A DNA stretch of 64,000 nt from Serripes groenlandicus (GCA_031761405.1 JASEVX010000013.1:56238456-56302455); one strand, 5' to 3'; positions 24,481 through 36,690 are shown, numbered from the stretch's first letter. Numbers and translations: made by a program. The notes: generated by a model from the letters alone, not told the origin.

Positions 24481-25375
24481 TAGCTCACTATAATACACAG
24501 AGGTGAGGGTCAGGTCAATATTTTCGAGTAATACGTTACCTTCTTAACCAAATGAGCCGTGTTCAAGACTAAAACAACCTTCTTTGCCAAATGATTCGTA
24601 CTCAATACTAAGATTCGTGTACCTCAAAATAAAAAAAAGTGGTCAGGTCAACATTGTCGAGTAATACTTCTACCTTTTTAACCAAATGAGCCGTGTTCCT
24701 TACTTAAACAACATTTTTGCCAAATGATTCGTACTCAAGACTAATCTACGTGTACCTAACAATTATACATAGAGGTCAGGTCAACATTGTCGAGTAATAT
24801 GTTTCCCTCCTTTGCCAACTGAATACTAAGACTAAGCTGAATTACACGATGGTTAGGTCAGCATTGTCGTACTCAAGACTAAGCTACATACTACTCACAC
24901 TACTGCGCTGAGGTCGGGTCTACATTTCCGAGTAATACGTCTCTGTTATTTACCAAATGAGCCATGTTCCAGATTAAAGTACGTATATTTAACATAAAAC
25001 AAAGATATAAGATTCATGGTCAAGAGTGTCGAGTAATACGTCTTACTACTTTGCCAAATGAGCTATGCTCCAGAATAAACTATGTGTACTTCATACTAAT
25101 GCACAGAGGTCTGGGTCAGGTTAACATTGTCGAGGAATACGTCTCTGTTCTTTGCCAAATGAGTCGTGCTCCAAAATAAACCATGTGTACCTTACACTAA
25201 TGCACAGAAGTCAGGGTCAGGTCAACATTGTCCAATGATATGTCTCATTTCTTTACCAAATGAGCCGTGCTTTAGAATACACCATGTGTACCTTACAATA
25301 ATGTAACAATGGAGTAATATGTCCCTGTTCTTTGCGAAATGAGTCGTGCTTCAGAATAAACCATGTGCACGTTTC
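24481..25375 (+). repeat. array of about 90-135-bp repeats (GGTCAACATTGTCGAG family), copy A
   Basis: About eight irregular copies with blocks GGTCAGGTCAACATTGTCGA, GTAATACGTCTC, CCAAATGAGCCGTGCTCCAG and GTGTACCTCACA. The same array recurs at 33680-34850. Its GGTCAGG end is the reverse complement of the TTGACCTGATCCTGACC word seen in the + orientation at 24375, 29905 and in the 44-bp array near 55 kb. Confidence 0.9.
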
Positions 25376-25609
25376 GAACGGCTTAACACGGTGTTATTCT
25401 TGTTAAACACGTAACTGTTTATGTCAGGAAAATACCGCATAAGATGTGCCGAAATAATAACACATGTGTGTATTAATATAACGGCAATTTGTGATGGACA
25501 TGAATGAATATAGATAATCTTTACAATATACTATATTGATTGACTTTGAAACTATGTATTAAAACTGAATTCCAGTACATGCAACACTCATGTTTCAATG
25601 CATACTTTT
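25376..25609 (+). other. 5' flank / probable intron end before cGLR-2
   Basis: Similar in blocks to the DNA before cGLR-1 (4200-4620), including TTGATTGACTTTGAAAC and TACATGCAACACTCATG. It is also similar to the DNA before cGLR-3, which shares ATGCAACACxCxxTGTTTCAAT followed by TTTGATAT.TATTACAG. Confidence 0.55.
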
Positions 25610-25623
25610 GATATATATTACAG
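25610..25623 (+). promoter_or_regulatory. predicted 3' splice acceptor of cGLR-2 coding exon
   Basis: GATATATATTACAG, with AG at 25622-25623, precedes AAAGACGAAACATGGAC. Same position relative to the ATG as in the other two paralogues. Confidence 0.7.
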
Positions 25624-25634
25624 AAAGACGAAAC

Positions 25635-27767
25635 ATGGACAATGCCAATGAAGAGTTGGCTAAGCGTCTGCATGAAGTACTTGATGTTATAGGCGCAACT
25701 GAGTTCATAAGAAAACAATATTTGGAGACTTCTATGTTATATGAAATACCACTTATGTTTTCATCTCATTTTTATAAGGAACAGCCCTTCAAAAATTCCG
25801 TATATATAGTTGGGAGTTCATGCGAAGGAACAACTACACCTGGTTTACATTCTGATATTGATATGTTATGGTGTGACGAAAACAGTCCTGTGGTAGACAA
25901 TTTAGTCGACGCTAAACAACACGGAATGTCTTATTTTATTTTAATTGATGAATATACGAAGCCTGGATATGTGAGTCTACAGAAGGTTAAAGATACAAGA
26001 CCGCTTTATGTTGGAATGTGCGATGTGGCACAAGATAATTCGTCAAAAATCGATCGTAAAGGTAGAATATGTCTTACACATCTAGCATTGCTTAATGAAC
26101 TAAACCTCACACGGAACGGTCCAGCTGTCACGATTCCGGCTAAACACGGTTCGCGCCAAAGGGATTTAGTATATGCATTAAGATGTCGACAGATACCGAG
26201 GTCAGCCAATTCCTGGTTAAAAAGGACACATGCATACAGCTGGCCATCACAGAAACAACTTAAGACATTGGGTTCATATGGTTGTTTCCTTGTTGGTGTT
26301 GGACATCCTCATAGTAACTACAAGTCTATCGAATGGAGAATTTCCTTCTCACTTCAAGAACGTGATCTCATGTCAACTCTGAACGAAACGCAACACAAGT
26401 GTTACATTCTCCTCAAAATGGTAAAGAAAAGTATCATAGAATCAAAGGCCGGTGAATCTATTTCATCATATCATTGTAAAACAAGTCTGTTTTATACAAT
26501 TGAAAATTCACAAAACCATATTTGGAAATATGGTAATCTTATTATGTGTGTACGGATGTGTCTTATACGTCTATTCAATTGGGTGAAGGCGAAATATTGT
26601 CCCAATTATTTCATTCCAGAAGCGAATATGTTCGATAAGATCTGCCCAATGACTTTGAAAAAAACAGAGAATGTTTTAAGGCACACTATACACAGTGGTG
26701 TAACCTTTCTATATTCAATTACGTGTGATAATGTAGGTGAAATGCTTAAAGTCAAGTTGTGTGGATCTGAACTTGTATGTAGTCTGGAAAATAGAAGCAC
26801 CAGTTGTACCTATAATGCAGACATCGTTTACTTTGTAAGGAACGTGGTATTGCAAAGCATGTGTATATCGTCTAACACGTATACAGGTTATCTGAATGAG
26901 ACGAAGCAACTTTTGTTCTATCTACAAAATACGAAACATGTCACAGAACATACTAAGAGAGACGTAAGAATGGCACTTGACTCTGTAATTCCTCATATAC
27001 AATTACAATATCAACAGTGTCTATTTTCCAACTACTTGTCACAAGGAGATTTGTTCCGTGTGCGGACTAACACAATTCCAAATATCATCTCAGAAATTAG
27101 TGACTGTGACCTTATCTCGTCAAAGTTATCAGTAGCATCTTTATACATTCAATATGAGCAGCTTGAAGAGGAGTGTAAGAGTATTCTACTGGCATGTGAA
27201 CAACTTTTAGAACCATACGTGATATCCATTTGTAATTGCAACGCACATATATGTTTTGATAATCCCGCTCTCGGTGAAAGACTACGAGATACTGACATAT
27301 CAAGTAAAGACTTCAGACGACACTGTACCACAGGATGTATGATATTTATGCCTTCTCAAGTCAGTCTTGTCCATAAAGCTCTTCAGTACGAGATGTTCCG
27401 CACTGTGTATACACAACCTGGATCGTACTATGACACGATTAAGGATTACTGGTTAAACTTGATTACTGTAGATTCACAAATATATCTGTATTTCCTACAG
27501 TATTTACTTTTTTCTAAAACAGAGAAAGGCGCAGAGACAGACGCAGCGTTGTGGAAACTATTGCTTGTTCTAAACACGGACCGCAATATTGGACACAAAG
27601 AGACGGGGTTTAACCTGTTTGGATGGATATGCTTACAGGGAAACGACCTACGAAAAGCATGGATTTTGTTTTGTGTATCATGGACTATCAGACCCTTTAT
27701 AAATGCAGCTAAATGGCACATGTTAATTTTACTGAGTGAAAAGATAAAGGGAAAACCAGATTATTAG
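25635..27767 (+). CDS. Mab-21 domain cGAS-like receptor (cGLR-2)
   Basis: Predicted cGAS-like nucleotidyltransferase, 710 residues from the ATG at 25635. It is closely related to cGLR-1 along its whole length, with identical positions for Gly60-Ser61, Asp74-X-Asp76 (core HSDIDM) and Asp177 (DLVYAL). The blocks WPSQ, GHPHS, EWRISFSLQERDL (from 233), SSYHCKT and PNYFIP are intact. The C-terminal region repeats the cGLR-1 pattern: helical DLISSKLSVASLYIQYEQ, Cys-rich ACEQLLEPYVISICNCN, then HCTTGCM and a TPR-like GWICLQGNDLRKAW. The most divergent parts are residues about 115-160, between KPGYV and RNGPA, and about 375-430. The tail is three residues longer than in cGLR-1. An in-frame ATG at 25590 lies before the splice acceptor and is not used here. 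Likely an innate immune sensor with a second messenger product; substrate and ligand are unknown. No clear poly(A) signal follows closely. Confidence 0.9.
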   Translation: MDNANEELAKRLHEVLDVIGATEFIRKQYLETSMLYEIPLMFSSHFYKEQPFKNSVYIVGSSCEGTTTPGLHSDIDMLWCDENSPVVDNLVDAKQHGMSYFILIDEYTKPGYVSLQKVKDTRPLYVGMCDVAQDNSSKIDRKGRICLTHLALLNELNLTRNGPAVTIPAKHGSRQRDLVYALRCRQIPRSANSWLKRTHAYSWPSQKQLKTLGSYGCFLVGVGHPHSNYKSIEWRISFSLQERDLMSTLNETQHKCYILLKMVKKSIIESKAGESISSYHCKTSLFYTIENSQNHIWKYGNLIMCVRMCLIRLFNWVKAKYCPNYFIPEANMFDKICPMTLKKTENVLRHTIHSGVTFLYSITCDNVGEMLKVKLCGSELVCSLENRSTSCTYNADIVYFVRNVVLQSMCISSNTYTGYLNETKQLLFYLQNTKHVTEHTKRDVRMALDSVIPHIQLQYQQCLFSNYLSQGDLFRVRTNTIPNIISEISDCDLISSKLSVASLYIQYEQLEEECKSILLACEQLLEPYVISICNCNAHICFDNPALGERLRDTDISSKDFRRHCTTGCMIFMPSQVSLVHKALQYEMFRTVYTQPGSYYDTIKDYWLNLITVDSQIYLYFLQYLLFSKTEKGAETDAALWKLLLVLNTDRNIGHKETGFNLFGWICLQGNDLRKAWILFCVSWTIRPFINAAKWHMLILLSEKIKGKPDY

Positions 27768-28034
27768 GAAGTAAACTTAATAACGAGTTTATTTATCTGT
27801 TGGGGTTACAACTGTTGATAGTTGAAGTTTAAGGTCACTTTGAAGTGTTTACGTAGCGTCTTGCGTTTCCTGGGTAAATTGCCAGTACTCCTGATCCATT
27901 TATCCTGAAACCATCAAGTTGTTCGTGATGCTAGCCCGACAATCCTTAGCGACAAGCGTAACTACTATTTTAAATGTATTTGGTATGACCCATCCAGGAA
28001 CGACCCTAATTTGAAAGTTTACATCGTACTAAAA
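27768..28034. other. short 3' flank of cGLR-2
   Basis: Non-coding. TTTATTTATCTGTTGGGGTT with ACAACTGTTGATAG resembles 18405-18435 (TTTATTTGTCTAATGGGTTT with ACAACTGTTGATGG), a small interspersed match. Confidence 0.4.
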
Positions 28035-28245
28035 TACAAAGACGTAGAAGATAGTGATGAAGTGATAGAGCGTTGGCATCTCGTACCAGAGGTCCCTGAT
28101 TCGAATCAAATGATGCACTTGTTCTCCCTAGGGGATTTGCAACCCAATCTGCGCTAGTATTTGTTTAATCTCCAATAGACAGTGTGTTCTTTAAACACAT
28201 TTTAAAACTAAAGACGATGCTGAAATTTTGTATCACTCTAATAGC
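28035..28245 (+). mobile_element. tRNA-headed SINE, family 3
   Basis: GATAGAGCGTTGGCATCTCG, then the B-box-like GGTCCCTGATTCGAATC and body TTCTCCCTAGGGGATTTGCA. The cGLR-1 copy of this family lies at 9690. The two SINEs follow their genes at different distances (2.9 kb and 0.27 kb), so common descent by duplication is not certain. Confidence 0.55.
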
Positions 28246-28640
28246 AATAAGAAAAAAATAACCTTAATACTGAATTGTGTCAATCATCGAACATAATGAA
28301 CGGCCGAGCCGGGGTTCAAACTCGTCGTTGCGGCTCTACAGCATTTATCTAGAAGCTAACATAATGTTGGAACATGGTCTCGAACAGAGACGAGCCTGAT
28401 ATGACTTTGCACCGACGGTGCAGATCTGTGTTTTTCAAGGTCGAACATTTCCGAATGACAGTGTCTTCGTCAAATGAAACGTATACTTGTGTGCTATGTT
28501 TAAAAAACGAGTGATTTGACTTGATATGCAACTAAAAATGACCAGGTCTGTGTTCAATTAACACTGTTTCGCAATACCCCAATATGTTTATCCGAGGGGT
28601 TTATGTGTAAGATGAAAGGGAAGTATTTTGGACGGGCTAA
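28246..28640 (-). repeat. interspersed SINE-related segment (copy 3)
   Basis: GAACGGCCGAGCCGGGGTTC, GATATGACTTTGCACCGACG, GCAGATCTGTGTTTTTCAAG and GATGAAAGGGAAGT. Homologous to 9955-10330 and 12900-13150. Confidence 0.55.
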
Positions 28641-28654
28641 ATAGGCATGCATAC

Positions 28655-28800
28655 ATTGATTGATTGGGGTTTAGCGCCGTTTTTAACAATTACATTTCAT
28701 GGCGGCCACTTCTCCTACCAATGTAACTGGCTTTCTTTCCACATATCATGTTAGTCCTTTTTGGTGGAACATGAATGACGATTGTCCACACTGACTTATT
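28655..28800 (-). mobile_element. SINE family 1, lacking head
   Basis: Starts with the reversed tail TTGATTGATTGGGGTTTAGC, then GCCGTTTTTAACAATTACAT and GGCGGCCACTT, and ends near CCACACTGACTT. The tRNA head is missing. Confidence 0.75.
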
Positions 28801-28829
28801 TAAATATATATATACAACAGGGCAGGGTT

Positions 28830-29285
28830 TTATGAAAAAAGCAATCACAATCATTTGAAAGACTGAACGCTTTAAGAGCGGATTGGAGCGGGAGCTGAAC
28901 GTGAACGGTAAATGTGTTAATTTCATGATGTTCTTAACTGTTAACAGCTTAGAACATCACGAACTTGACAGTCAGAGTGGAACGTGATTTGATCGTGAGT
29001 GTGATTGGAACGAAGTTGGAATGCTTTAAGAGCGGAACGGAATGTTGCGCTCTGAATGAAACAATCATAATGAACGAAATAATCAAATCACATGAATGCT
29101 TTGCTCATTGAGCGTTTGCAACAATTTACTCAATAATTATATTACAAAACTACTTTTGATCGAAAAAAGCGTTCCTAGTGAGCATAAAAAAGCGATCAAT
29201 TTGAACGGAACGCAAAAATGCACTCATACTCGTTTGAACGACTGAACGCTTTAAGAGCAGATTGAAACGTGAGCGGAGCGGAACT
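28830..29285. repeat. degenerate GAACG/GAGCG-rich tract
   Basis: The phrases GACTGAACGCTTTAAGAGCG and GAGCGG..CTGAACG recur irregularly (near 28860, 29020 and 29235). It looks like a decayed local repeat. No gene is seen. Confidence 0.5.
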
Positions 29286-29295
29286 GAACGGAATG

Positions 29296-29599
29296 GATTG
29301 ATTGATTGATTGATTGGGGTTTAACGCCGTTTTTAACAATTTCTCAGTAATATCACGGCGGCCAGTTTACCTACTCATATGTTTCCTGGTTTTCGCACAC
29401 CAGTACTCCACACAACAATCTTCCTAAGCAACTGGCTGATTTTCCACATAGACTTAACCCATTGGTGGAAGACGAATGACGCATGTCGTAATGACTTTTG
29501 TCAATCGTCGAAAAGAAAGTTGTCCGAGCCGGGATTCAAACTCACAACCCCTGGATTGACAGCCCACGTCGTTACCGACTGAGCTACCGGGACTCGACA
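29296..29599 (-). mobile_element. SINE family 1, complete (304 bp)
   Basis: On the minus strand the head carries GGTAGCTCAGTCGGTAACG (A-box region) and GGTTGTGAGTTTGAATCC (B-box region). A core with GACTTTTGTCAATCGTCG in reverse sense follows, then the 3' end GGCGTTAAACCCCAATCAAT and further CAAT units. GAACGGAATG flanks it at 29286-29295 and 29600-29609 as a perfect ten-base target-site duplication. Short in-frame stretches on both strands are not genes. This fits the tRNA-headed SINE families widespread in bivalve genomes; exact family naming needs a library. Confidence 0.9.
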
Positions 29600-29894
29600 G
29601 AACGGAATGAAGCGTAGCGTGAACAATAAAATTTGTAAATGTCATGATGTTCTTTTCACAGATTAAATGTGTGCTATCTGTGTTTAGTAAGCTATTTCTA
29701 AAAAAACAGAAATTGATCGGTGAAACTTACCAAATTACCACGGTCTGAGTGGATTTTCAGAAACCCAAATATTAACCCTTTAAATGACGTTGCGGGAGGT
29801 TACGGGTTCGTATATATATATAGAACACAGCAGACCATTGGGTGATGAAATATGAAATATAGTTCAGAGAGCTAATCCTGACTTTTGTATACAT
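29600..29894. other. non-coding, nothing recognised
   Basis: No repeat or frame of note apart from a short TATATATA stretch near 29813. Confidence 0.4.
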
Positions 29895-30110
29895 ATGTTT
29901 CATAACAACATTGACCTGATCCTGACCTTTGCAAGCAATACTTGTTTAACAATATTGACCTAAATATGACATGTATAGAAAAATATATCTTAACAATATG
30001 CAGCTGATTCTACCTTTTTTAAAACAGTAGTTCTCAAACTTTTGAACTCTTCCTGACCTATATAAAAACTATCATCTGACAATTTTGATCTTTTCCTGAC
30101 CTTTCTTCAA
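29895..30110 (+). repeat. diverged repeats of the CCTGATCCTGACC family
   Basis: Four to five irregular copies of AACAATATTGACCTGATCCTGACCT-like text at about 45-bp spacing. Related to the 44-bp array at 55.0-55.8 kb. Confidence 0.6.
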
Positions 30111-30256
30111 TAGTATTAGTAGTAATACAAAGTTTTATTTGCTTAGAAATATAATATTACAACCAATATTAAAGACCTTAATCGAAGTATCGAAGTATTG
30201 ATAGAATGTTAACATTGGTAACATTATTAATGCACAAAATTCATATTGTATAATCA

Positions 30257-30401
<145 letters not shown>

Positions 30402-30465
30402 AGGGGAAACAGACAGAGAGACAGAGCTAAAGACAGAGACAGGTAACGAAATATACTATAAATGT

Positions 30466-31115
30466 ATTTTAATATTGTTGAAAACAGAGTATACACCATT
30501 CTGAGTTTTGTTGCTATAATTATGTTGAAAGCAGAGTAAACACTATTATGATTGGTGTAATTATAATTATGTTGAAGGCAGAGTAAACACCATTCTGAGT
30601 GGTGTAGCTATATTAATGTTGAAAGCAGAGTAAACACCATTATGAGTGGTGTAAGTATAATACTGTTGAAGGCATAGTAAACATAATTATAAGTGGTGTA
30701 ATACTGTTGAAAGCAGAGAAAACACCATTCTAAGTGATGTAATTGTAATATTGTTGAAGCAGATTAAACACCATTATGAGTGGTGTAACTATATTTATGT
30801 TTAAAACAGAGTAAACACTATTCTTAGTGTTGTAACTATAATTACCTTGAAGGGAAATTAAACACCATTATGAGTGGTGTAACTATAGTACTATAGAAGG
30901 CATAGTAAACTTCATTCTAAGTGGTGAAGCTATTATAGTGTTGAAGGCAGAGTAAACACCATTATAAGTTGCTTACCTATACTTGTGTTGGAAGCAGAGA
31001 AAACACCATTATACATGGTGTAAGTATACTTATGTGGGAAAGCAGAGAAAACAACCACCATAACTGGTGTAAGTATAAATCTGTTGTATACACCATTCTG
31101 GGTGATATATTTAGG
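30466..31115 (+). repeat. 47-bp satellite array A2
   Basis: About 14 diverged monomers of the GTTGAAAGCAGAGTAAACAC / CATTATGAGTGGTGTAACTA type, same orientation as A1. Confidence 0.92.
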
Positions 31116-31123
31116 CAATCGAT

Positions 31124-31275
31124 CTCATTTTGAGTGATATACCGGCTCGTATATCACGATTGAGAGTTCAGGTGTGTAGTATTTAATCACGAAGGCCGAA
31201 TGGCCTTAGTGATTACTTTATACACACATGCACGACATATCGTGATATAAGAGCCGGTATATCACTCAAAATGAG
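31124..31275. mobile_element. 152-bp palindromic MITE-like element
   Basis: The whole segment can fold back. The left end CTCATTTTGAGTGATATACC and CGGCTC pair with GAGCCGGTATATCACTCAAA and ATGAG at the right. The centre is itself palindromic (AAGGCCGAATGGCCTT). No coding capacity. It sits at the right edge of satellite array A2. A flanking duplication is not evident. Confidence 0.8.
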
Positions 31276-31800
31276 TTTTTCAATGCTAGCACTCGTTTAT
31301 AACTTAAAGGGATACAAATAAAGGGGGAACTAGGTTTTGACATGACGTGGTTTTCCTTGATAAAATCACGTGTAGGCTATTCTATATTTACTCCCCATTG
31401 TATTTGTTTTGGATATATTCGATAAAACATTTGAAATCAGCTTTGCTTAACAGCCTATGAACATTTTATTTGTATTATACCTTTTTCAATTGTTCTTAAA
31501 CTCATCATGGGCAATTTGTCTCATTCTAACACAACCGCGTCAAACATGTTGGTTAAGCACGTTAATGACGTTATTTAAAACAGTTACGTCACAGTTACAA
31601 TGCAAATTTCCAAACGGTATTAACAACAAAAGCTCGTGACTTCATTCATAAAATGTCAAGCTCAACGTAGTAACACATGCTCTGAGAAACGTTGTATGAA
31701 AAATACTCGCGAGGGAATTTCCGGAAAATTAGAGTGATATACTGCATTTAGATCACGCTGAAATCCTTCTTTGTGTATAGAAGAGAAATTGTTAATAATG
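31276..31800. other. non-coding, nothing firm
   Basis: AGAGTGATATACTGCATTTA near 31731 echoes the end of the neighbouring palindrome, so a longer element is possible. Confidence 0.35.
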
Positions 31801-33670
31801 ATAGAACGTTCTATAGATTGCTTGAATGTTTCGAGTTTCATGTCGGTTTCAACAGTGTTTTAGTTATATCATGCGTCTAGATCGCACAACGTGTATTTTC
31901 TGGACTCACCAGCACTCCATACCATATTCGGCCTAGGCTACAATCACAAGTATATCTAATTAGGCCATTTATGGAAGACGCTTTTCGCAATGACTATTGC
32001 CAATCATAGTAAAGAGTGAATGGCCGAGTTGTGGTTCCAATGGTTCCGAACAGAAAATACCCTGTTTTTGACTTCGCACCGGAATAGGCAGATTTGTGTA
32101 TTTCATTGTCAAAGTTATATTTATGTCTTAAAGCGAGGCTCTGTTTTATGTAATACACCCTTAATATCCTCAGAGATTTCCGTACGATATCGGGTTTCAT
32201 TAACAGTACTCATACATACTTCTATCAAGAAAAAATCGAGTTTGTCATTAGATATTTACCAACTTGTGTTTTTTTTTGTGATTTTTAAAAGGTGACTTAA
32301 CACCATCATATTATGTTTTGCGCGACTGTATATTAGGGTTTATACGAATTGAAAAAAACATTTGTAATCAAAGAAGATAGTAATAAGCATGCATATTTGT
32401 ATAACTTGTTTTGTCAAGAATTATGGTTTTATCTTTTTCCAACATGCCGACGATTTTTCGAAATTGTGTAACAAAAGGATAAATTGCCCACATTGAGCAT
32501 TTGTTCCCATTTTTGTCTCTATGTTTTTCAAGTAGAGTCAGTGAATATATTACGATGTATAAAAAGTTGACTAGACGCTTTCAGTGTCATTTGCTTTATG
32601 TTTGTTATATGTGGAACATGATTAACATTAATGAATACACCAGACTGAGTATTAACCAAATACCTTTACCAAGTCAAATTACCCCCAGGTACATCCGCAG
32701 TAATGTTAATAGTCGCTAAAAAAGTTGTAAATTTGTATAGGATGCACAGTAAATTTGTATAGGATGCCAGGATTTGTCAATTATGAGGCCAATTATGGTC
32801 GCAATGAATATTGTCATTCATCGGAAAGACTGAATGGCCGCGTAGGGGTTCAAATGGTTCCGAACAGAAATTACCCTGATTTTGACTTCGAAACGGAACA
32901 GGTAGATCTGTGTATTTCATGATCAAAGTTATATTTATGTCTTTAAGCGTGGCTCTGCTTTACGTGAATCAACATTAAAGTGCTCGGAGATTTCCGTACG
33001 ATATCGGGTTTTATTAACAGTACATGTGCATACTTATATCAAGAGTAAATTGAGTTTGTCATTAGATATTATACATGTACCACCCTTGTATTCTTATCTT
33101 GTATTAATTTTGGTGATTTTGAAAGGGGGACTTTACACCATCATAGTATGTATTGGGCGACTCTATATTAGGGTTTATGCGAATTGATTCATCAATTGTA
33201 ATTAAGAAGATCGAGATAAGCATGCATATCTGTTCAATGTAATCTTGGTCTCAATTGTTAGCAATTCACTAATTGAACGGTAAATAAATTTCTCCACAAA
33301 TATGAAAAAACCTTGTTTAGTCAAGAAGGATATTAATACTCTTTACCTTTCCCACATGCAGACGAATTTTGTAAAAAAAGGATAAATTTCGTATTTCACT
33401 ACGTGTTTCAAGTAAATTCAATAAATATAACGATTTATAAATATTGGCCATATGTTGACAAGATGTTTTCAGATTCGCTTGCTTCTGTGACATACTGAGG
33501 GGTAACTTCATATCCTTTACCAGACAGAGGTCGTGGGAATTGTCTTGTTTTGTGTGACCTTAATGTATTACCCGATAACATTTACTTGATCCTGACCTTT
33601 ATGAAAAAATGTATTCAATCAGGTGTGTTCGTTAACCATTGGCTGTGTGTCAATTATCTCACAAATTAAT
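31801..33670 (+). repeat. segmental duplication 1, copy B (with an extra internal copy)
   Basis: 31815-32500 and 32790-33440 are both homologous to 22200-23020. The second continues through TATTGGCC into GACATACTGAGGGGTAACTT as at 24214-24480, without the LINE. So copy B has a partial internal duplication of its left part and an uninterrupted LINE site. Confidence 0.8.
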
Positions 33671-34850
33671 GAAAATACGTGTATCTCACAAAAATACACA
33701 GAGTTGAGGGTCAGGTCAACATTGTCGTACTCAAGACTAAGCTACGTATTACACACACTAATGCACAGAGGTCCGGGTCAAGTCAACATTTTCGAGTAAT
33801 ACGTCTCTGTTTTGTATTAAATGAGCCAGGCTCCAGACTAAGGTACGTATACTTCACATACAACACAGAGGTCAGATTCAGGGCAACGTTGTCTAGTAAT
33901 AGGTCTCACTTCTTTGTTAAATGAGCCGTGCTCCAGAATGAACCATGTGTACTTCACACTTATGCACAGAGGTCAGAGTCATGTCAACATTTCCGAATAA
34001 TACATATCTGTTCTTTACCAAATGAGCTATGTTCCAGACTAAGGTACGTCTACTTCACACACAACACAGAGATCATATTCAGGTCAACATTGTCGAGTAA
34101 TACGTCTCTGTTTTTTGTCAAATGTGTCGTGCTCAAGAATAAACCATGTGTACCTCAAAAAAATACACAGGTCAAGGTCAGGTCAACATTTTAGGGTAAA
34201 ACGTTTCCCAGATTATACAACGTGTAGATCTTTAAAATTATTAACTGTCAGGTCTACATTATCGACTTATACGTCTCTCTTCTTTAACAAACGAGCCATG
34301 CTCTTGATTAAACTATGTGTACCTCACAATGATACCAAGGGATCAGGGTCCGGTCAACATTGTCGAGTAATACATCTACCTTTTTAACCAAATGAGCCGT
34401 GTTCCAGGCTTAAACAACCTTCGTTGCAAAATGAGTCATGCTATAGACTACATTTCGTGTACCTCACAATAATACGCAGAGGTCAGGGTCAGATCAACAT
34501 TGTCGAGTAATACATCTACCTTTTTAAAGAAATGAGCCTTGTTCCAGACTTAAAACAACCTTCGTTGCCAAATGAGTTGTACTCAATACTATGCTACGTG
34601 TACCTCAAAATAATACTCAGAGGTCATCTCAACATTGTTCATAATAGTCTCCCTTCTTTACCAAATGAGCCTTGCTACAGACTAAAGTATGTGTATCTCA
34701 CACTAATACACAGAAGTCGGGGTCAGGTCAAAACTGTTGAGTAATATGTCTCCCTTCTTTACCAAATAAGACGGACCGTGCTCCAGACTAAAAACTATTT
34801 AATTTGGTAAGAACCTGTCGAGTAATACAACCCTTTCCTTTACCAAATGA
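33671..34850 (+). repeat. array of about 90-135-bp repeats, copy B
   Basis: About ten irregular copies of the GGTCAACATTGTCGAGTAAT / CAAATGAGCC family, as at 24481-25375. Unlike copy A it is not followed by a cGLR gene within 1 kb. Open frames across it (for example 33679-33924, 33928-34194) are repeat translations. Confidence 0.9.
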
Positions 34851-35899
34851 GTTTTGCTCAAGATGAAAAACAACTTAATTGTGTATGTAAGAACTGCCTA
34901 TTGGTGCATGCTACGAAATAAACGTTTACATGGTTTGTCAGAAGCTTCGTTGCACATTTTGAAACAGTGTAAATTTTGATTAGACCACACCGAGTGCAGG
35001 GTGATATTAATTTACTATTGTCGAAATTACTTTAGAATTATATTATATATCACGTTTGATGATATTATATAAAGATATACTGAACTGATATAACTAAAAT
35101 GTGTTTATTCAACGAATACTATAACTAGAATAACAATACAATCGTATTACAGTTATACAGAAAACAATATATAAATAAAGGGATATCATCAAAACAATGT
35201 TAATTACACATACATGTATATACTATACATAGTAAAGGGTAGACTCTCTTAGATAATGTAACGAGTTGGTTTGCTTTCAATATTCATTATGTACGTTGCT
35301 GTGTTCACTCTACTTTGGCGTAGAAAATAGAGTTGAAAACATTGAAAAAGACTGTTTTATAAGCATCAGAAAGCATATGTATGTGGAAAAGGGTTAAGTG
35401 TTAAGTACAGATATGACTGCTATCTGAACCCAAGTATTCTAAGTCACTCAAAGTAACCTCCCTTAAAAAGTGTTTACTTCGTTTAAAACCGAAATATTTG
35501 TTTAGGAAAAAACAGTATTTAACCAATATATTCGCATATGAACACTACGTTACAATGTTGCATGTCGAGTTTTTGGGATAGGGGCGTTTCGCCACTATCT
35601 CATAGCGAAGCTGCTTTCGAAAAGTCGGATTTAAAGCTGCAACCGCAGTCCGAATGTGTATACCTACACCAAAATCGAGTTTTGATTGGTTATAATCTGC
35701 CTTTTCAACGATTTCATTGGTTCGACCGAATCACGAAACCCTCCGCTTGCATAATTTATGAGACAAAATAGTTTCTATGAATGAAACTCACTCTGAACTA
35801 TGGTTGACCTCAATGTCAGTAGTGTGAGGTAACGTCGACCGTTCTGTGACCCCATTAGTTTACAACAGTCGACTTATAGAGAAATGTGCAAAGCACTGT
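34851..35899. other. non-coding, no gene supported
   Basis: A 77-codon frame at 35538-35771 has no recognisable family. ACAATGTTGCATGTCGAGT near 35550 is shared with the triplicated block at 49.8-50.1 kb. Confidence 0.4.
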
Positions 35900-36690
35900 A
35901 AATACAATTATTGAAAGGAGTTGAAACCATTGTGGCAAAAGTAGAAATTGCCTACGAAAAGCAATTTCCCCTTTTGTCACAATGTTTTCGATTGTCGTCT
36001 GCTGCACATGCGTCTGTAAGCGTCTGTAGGCGGAAAATGGTTACATCCTTCCCATGGAAGCGGAACCCTTTCCGTGATACTATAACAGTTCGAATATTTA
36101 AAAAATATTGTTGAAAATGGAGCTATTGCTGACAATGAGCAATTCCTCCTTTTCACACAATGCTTTCAAACACGTTTCAAATTAATTCTTTTCATATTTA
36201 AACGTTTTACTATGGACGTTCTTTCCCTCTTTCTCCCTTCCGGACACATTTTGAATAACATGCTAGAGATGAATGATTACGAGCAATTTTGCCTTACATC
36301 AAGGGGAAAAATATATAGTTGAAACCTTTGTGGAAAAAGAGGAAATGGGTCATGATAAACAATTCTGCAGCCGTCTGCTGCACATGCGTCAAAAAGCGAC
36401 TGTAAGCGGGAAAGGGTTGAACCGTTCTCGTTATAGCTACTTAGTTACAAACAAATGTTGAAAGTATATTTGCAAACGGAGCAATTGCTGACAATGAGCA
36501 ATTCCTCCTTTTCAAACAATGCTTTGAAACATGAATCAATTTGTTTCTATAACCTAGATAACGAAAACATTTGTCTACAGTTATTATTTTAACCTTTGCC
36601 CCTTTTAGACACATTTGACTAACCTTAACAGATGAATGATAATCAACAAGTTTGTCTTTTTCCACAATGTTTTCATCACTATTCAAAATC
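35900..36690 (+). repeat. about 360-bp direct duplication with inverted motifs
   Basis: GACAATGAGCAATTCCTCCT occurs near 36130 and 36490, and CGTCTGCTGCACATGCGTC near 35996 and 36372. Within the unit, stretches such as GAGCAATTGCTGACAATGAGCAATTCCTC are nearly self-complementary. Similar words occur at 13740-13870. Confidence 0.65.

Noticed and set aside
33679..34744. Series of 70-90 codon frames on + strand
   Set aside because: All are translations of the tandem GTCGAG-family repeat in different phases.
35538..35771. 77-codon frame in a less AT-rich patch with ATTGGTT motifs
   Set aside because: Considered as a small gene or promoter with CCAAT boxes; no domain, no paralogue and no adjacent gene to support either.
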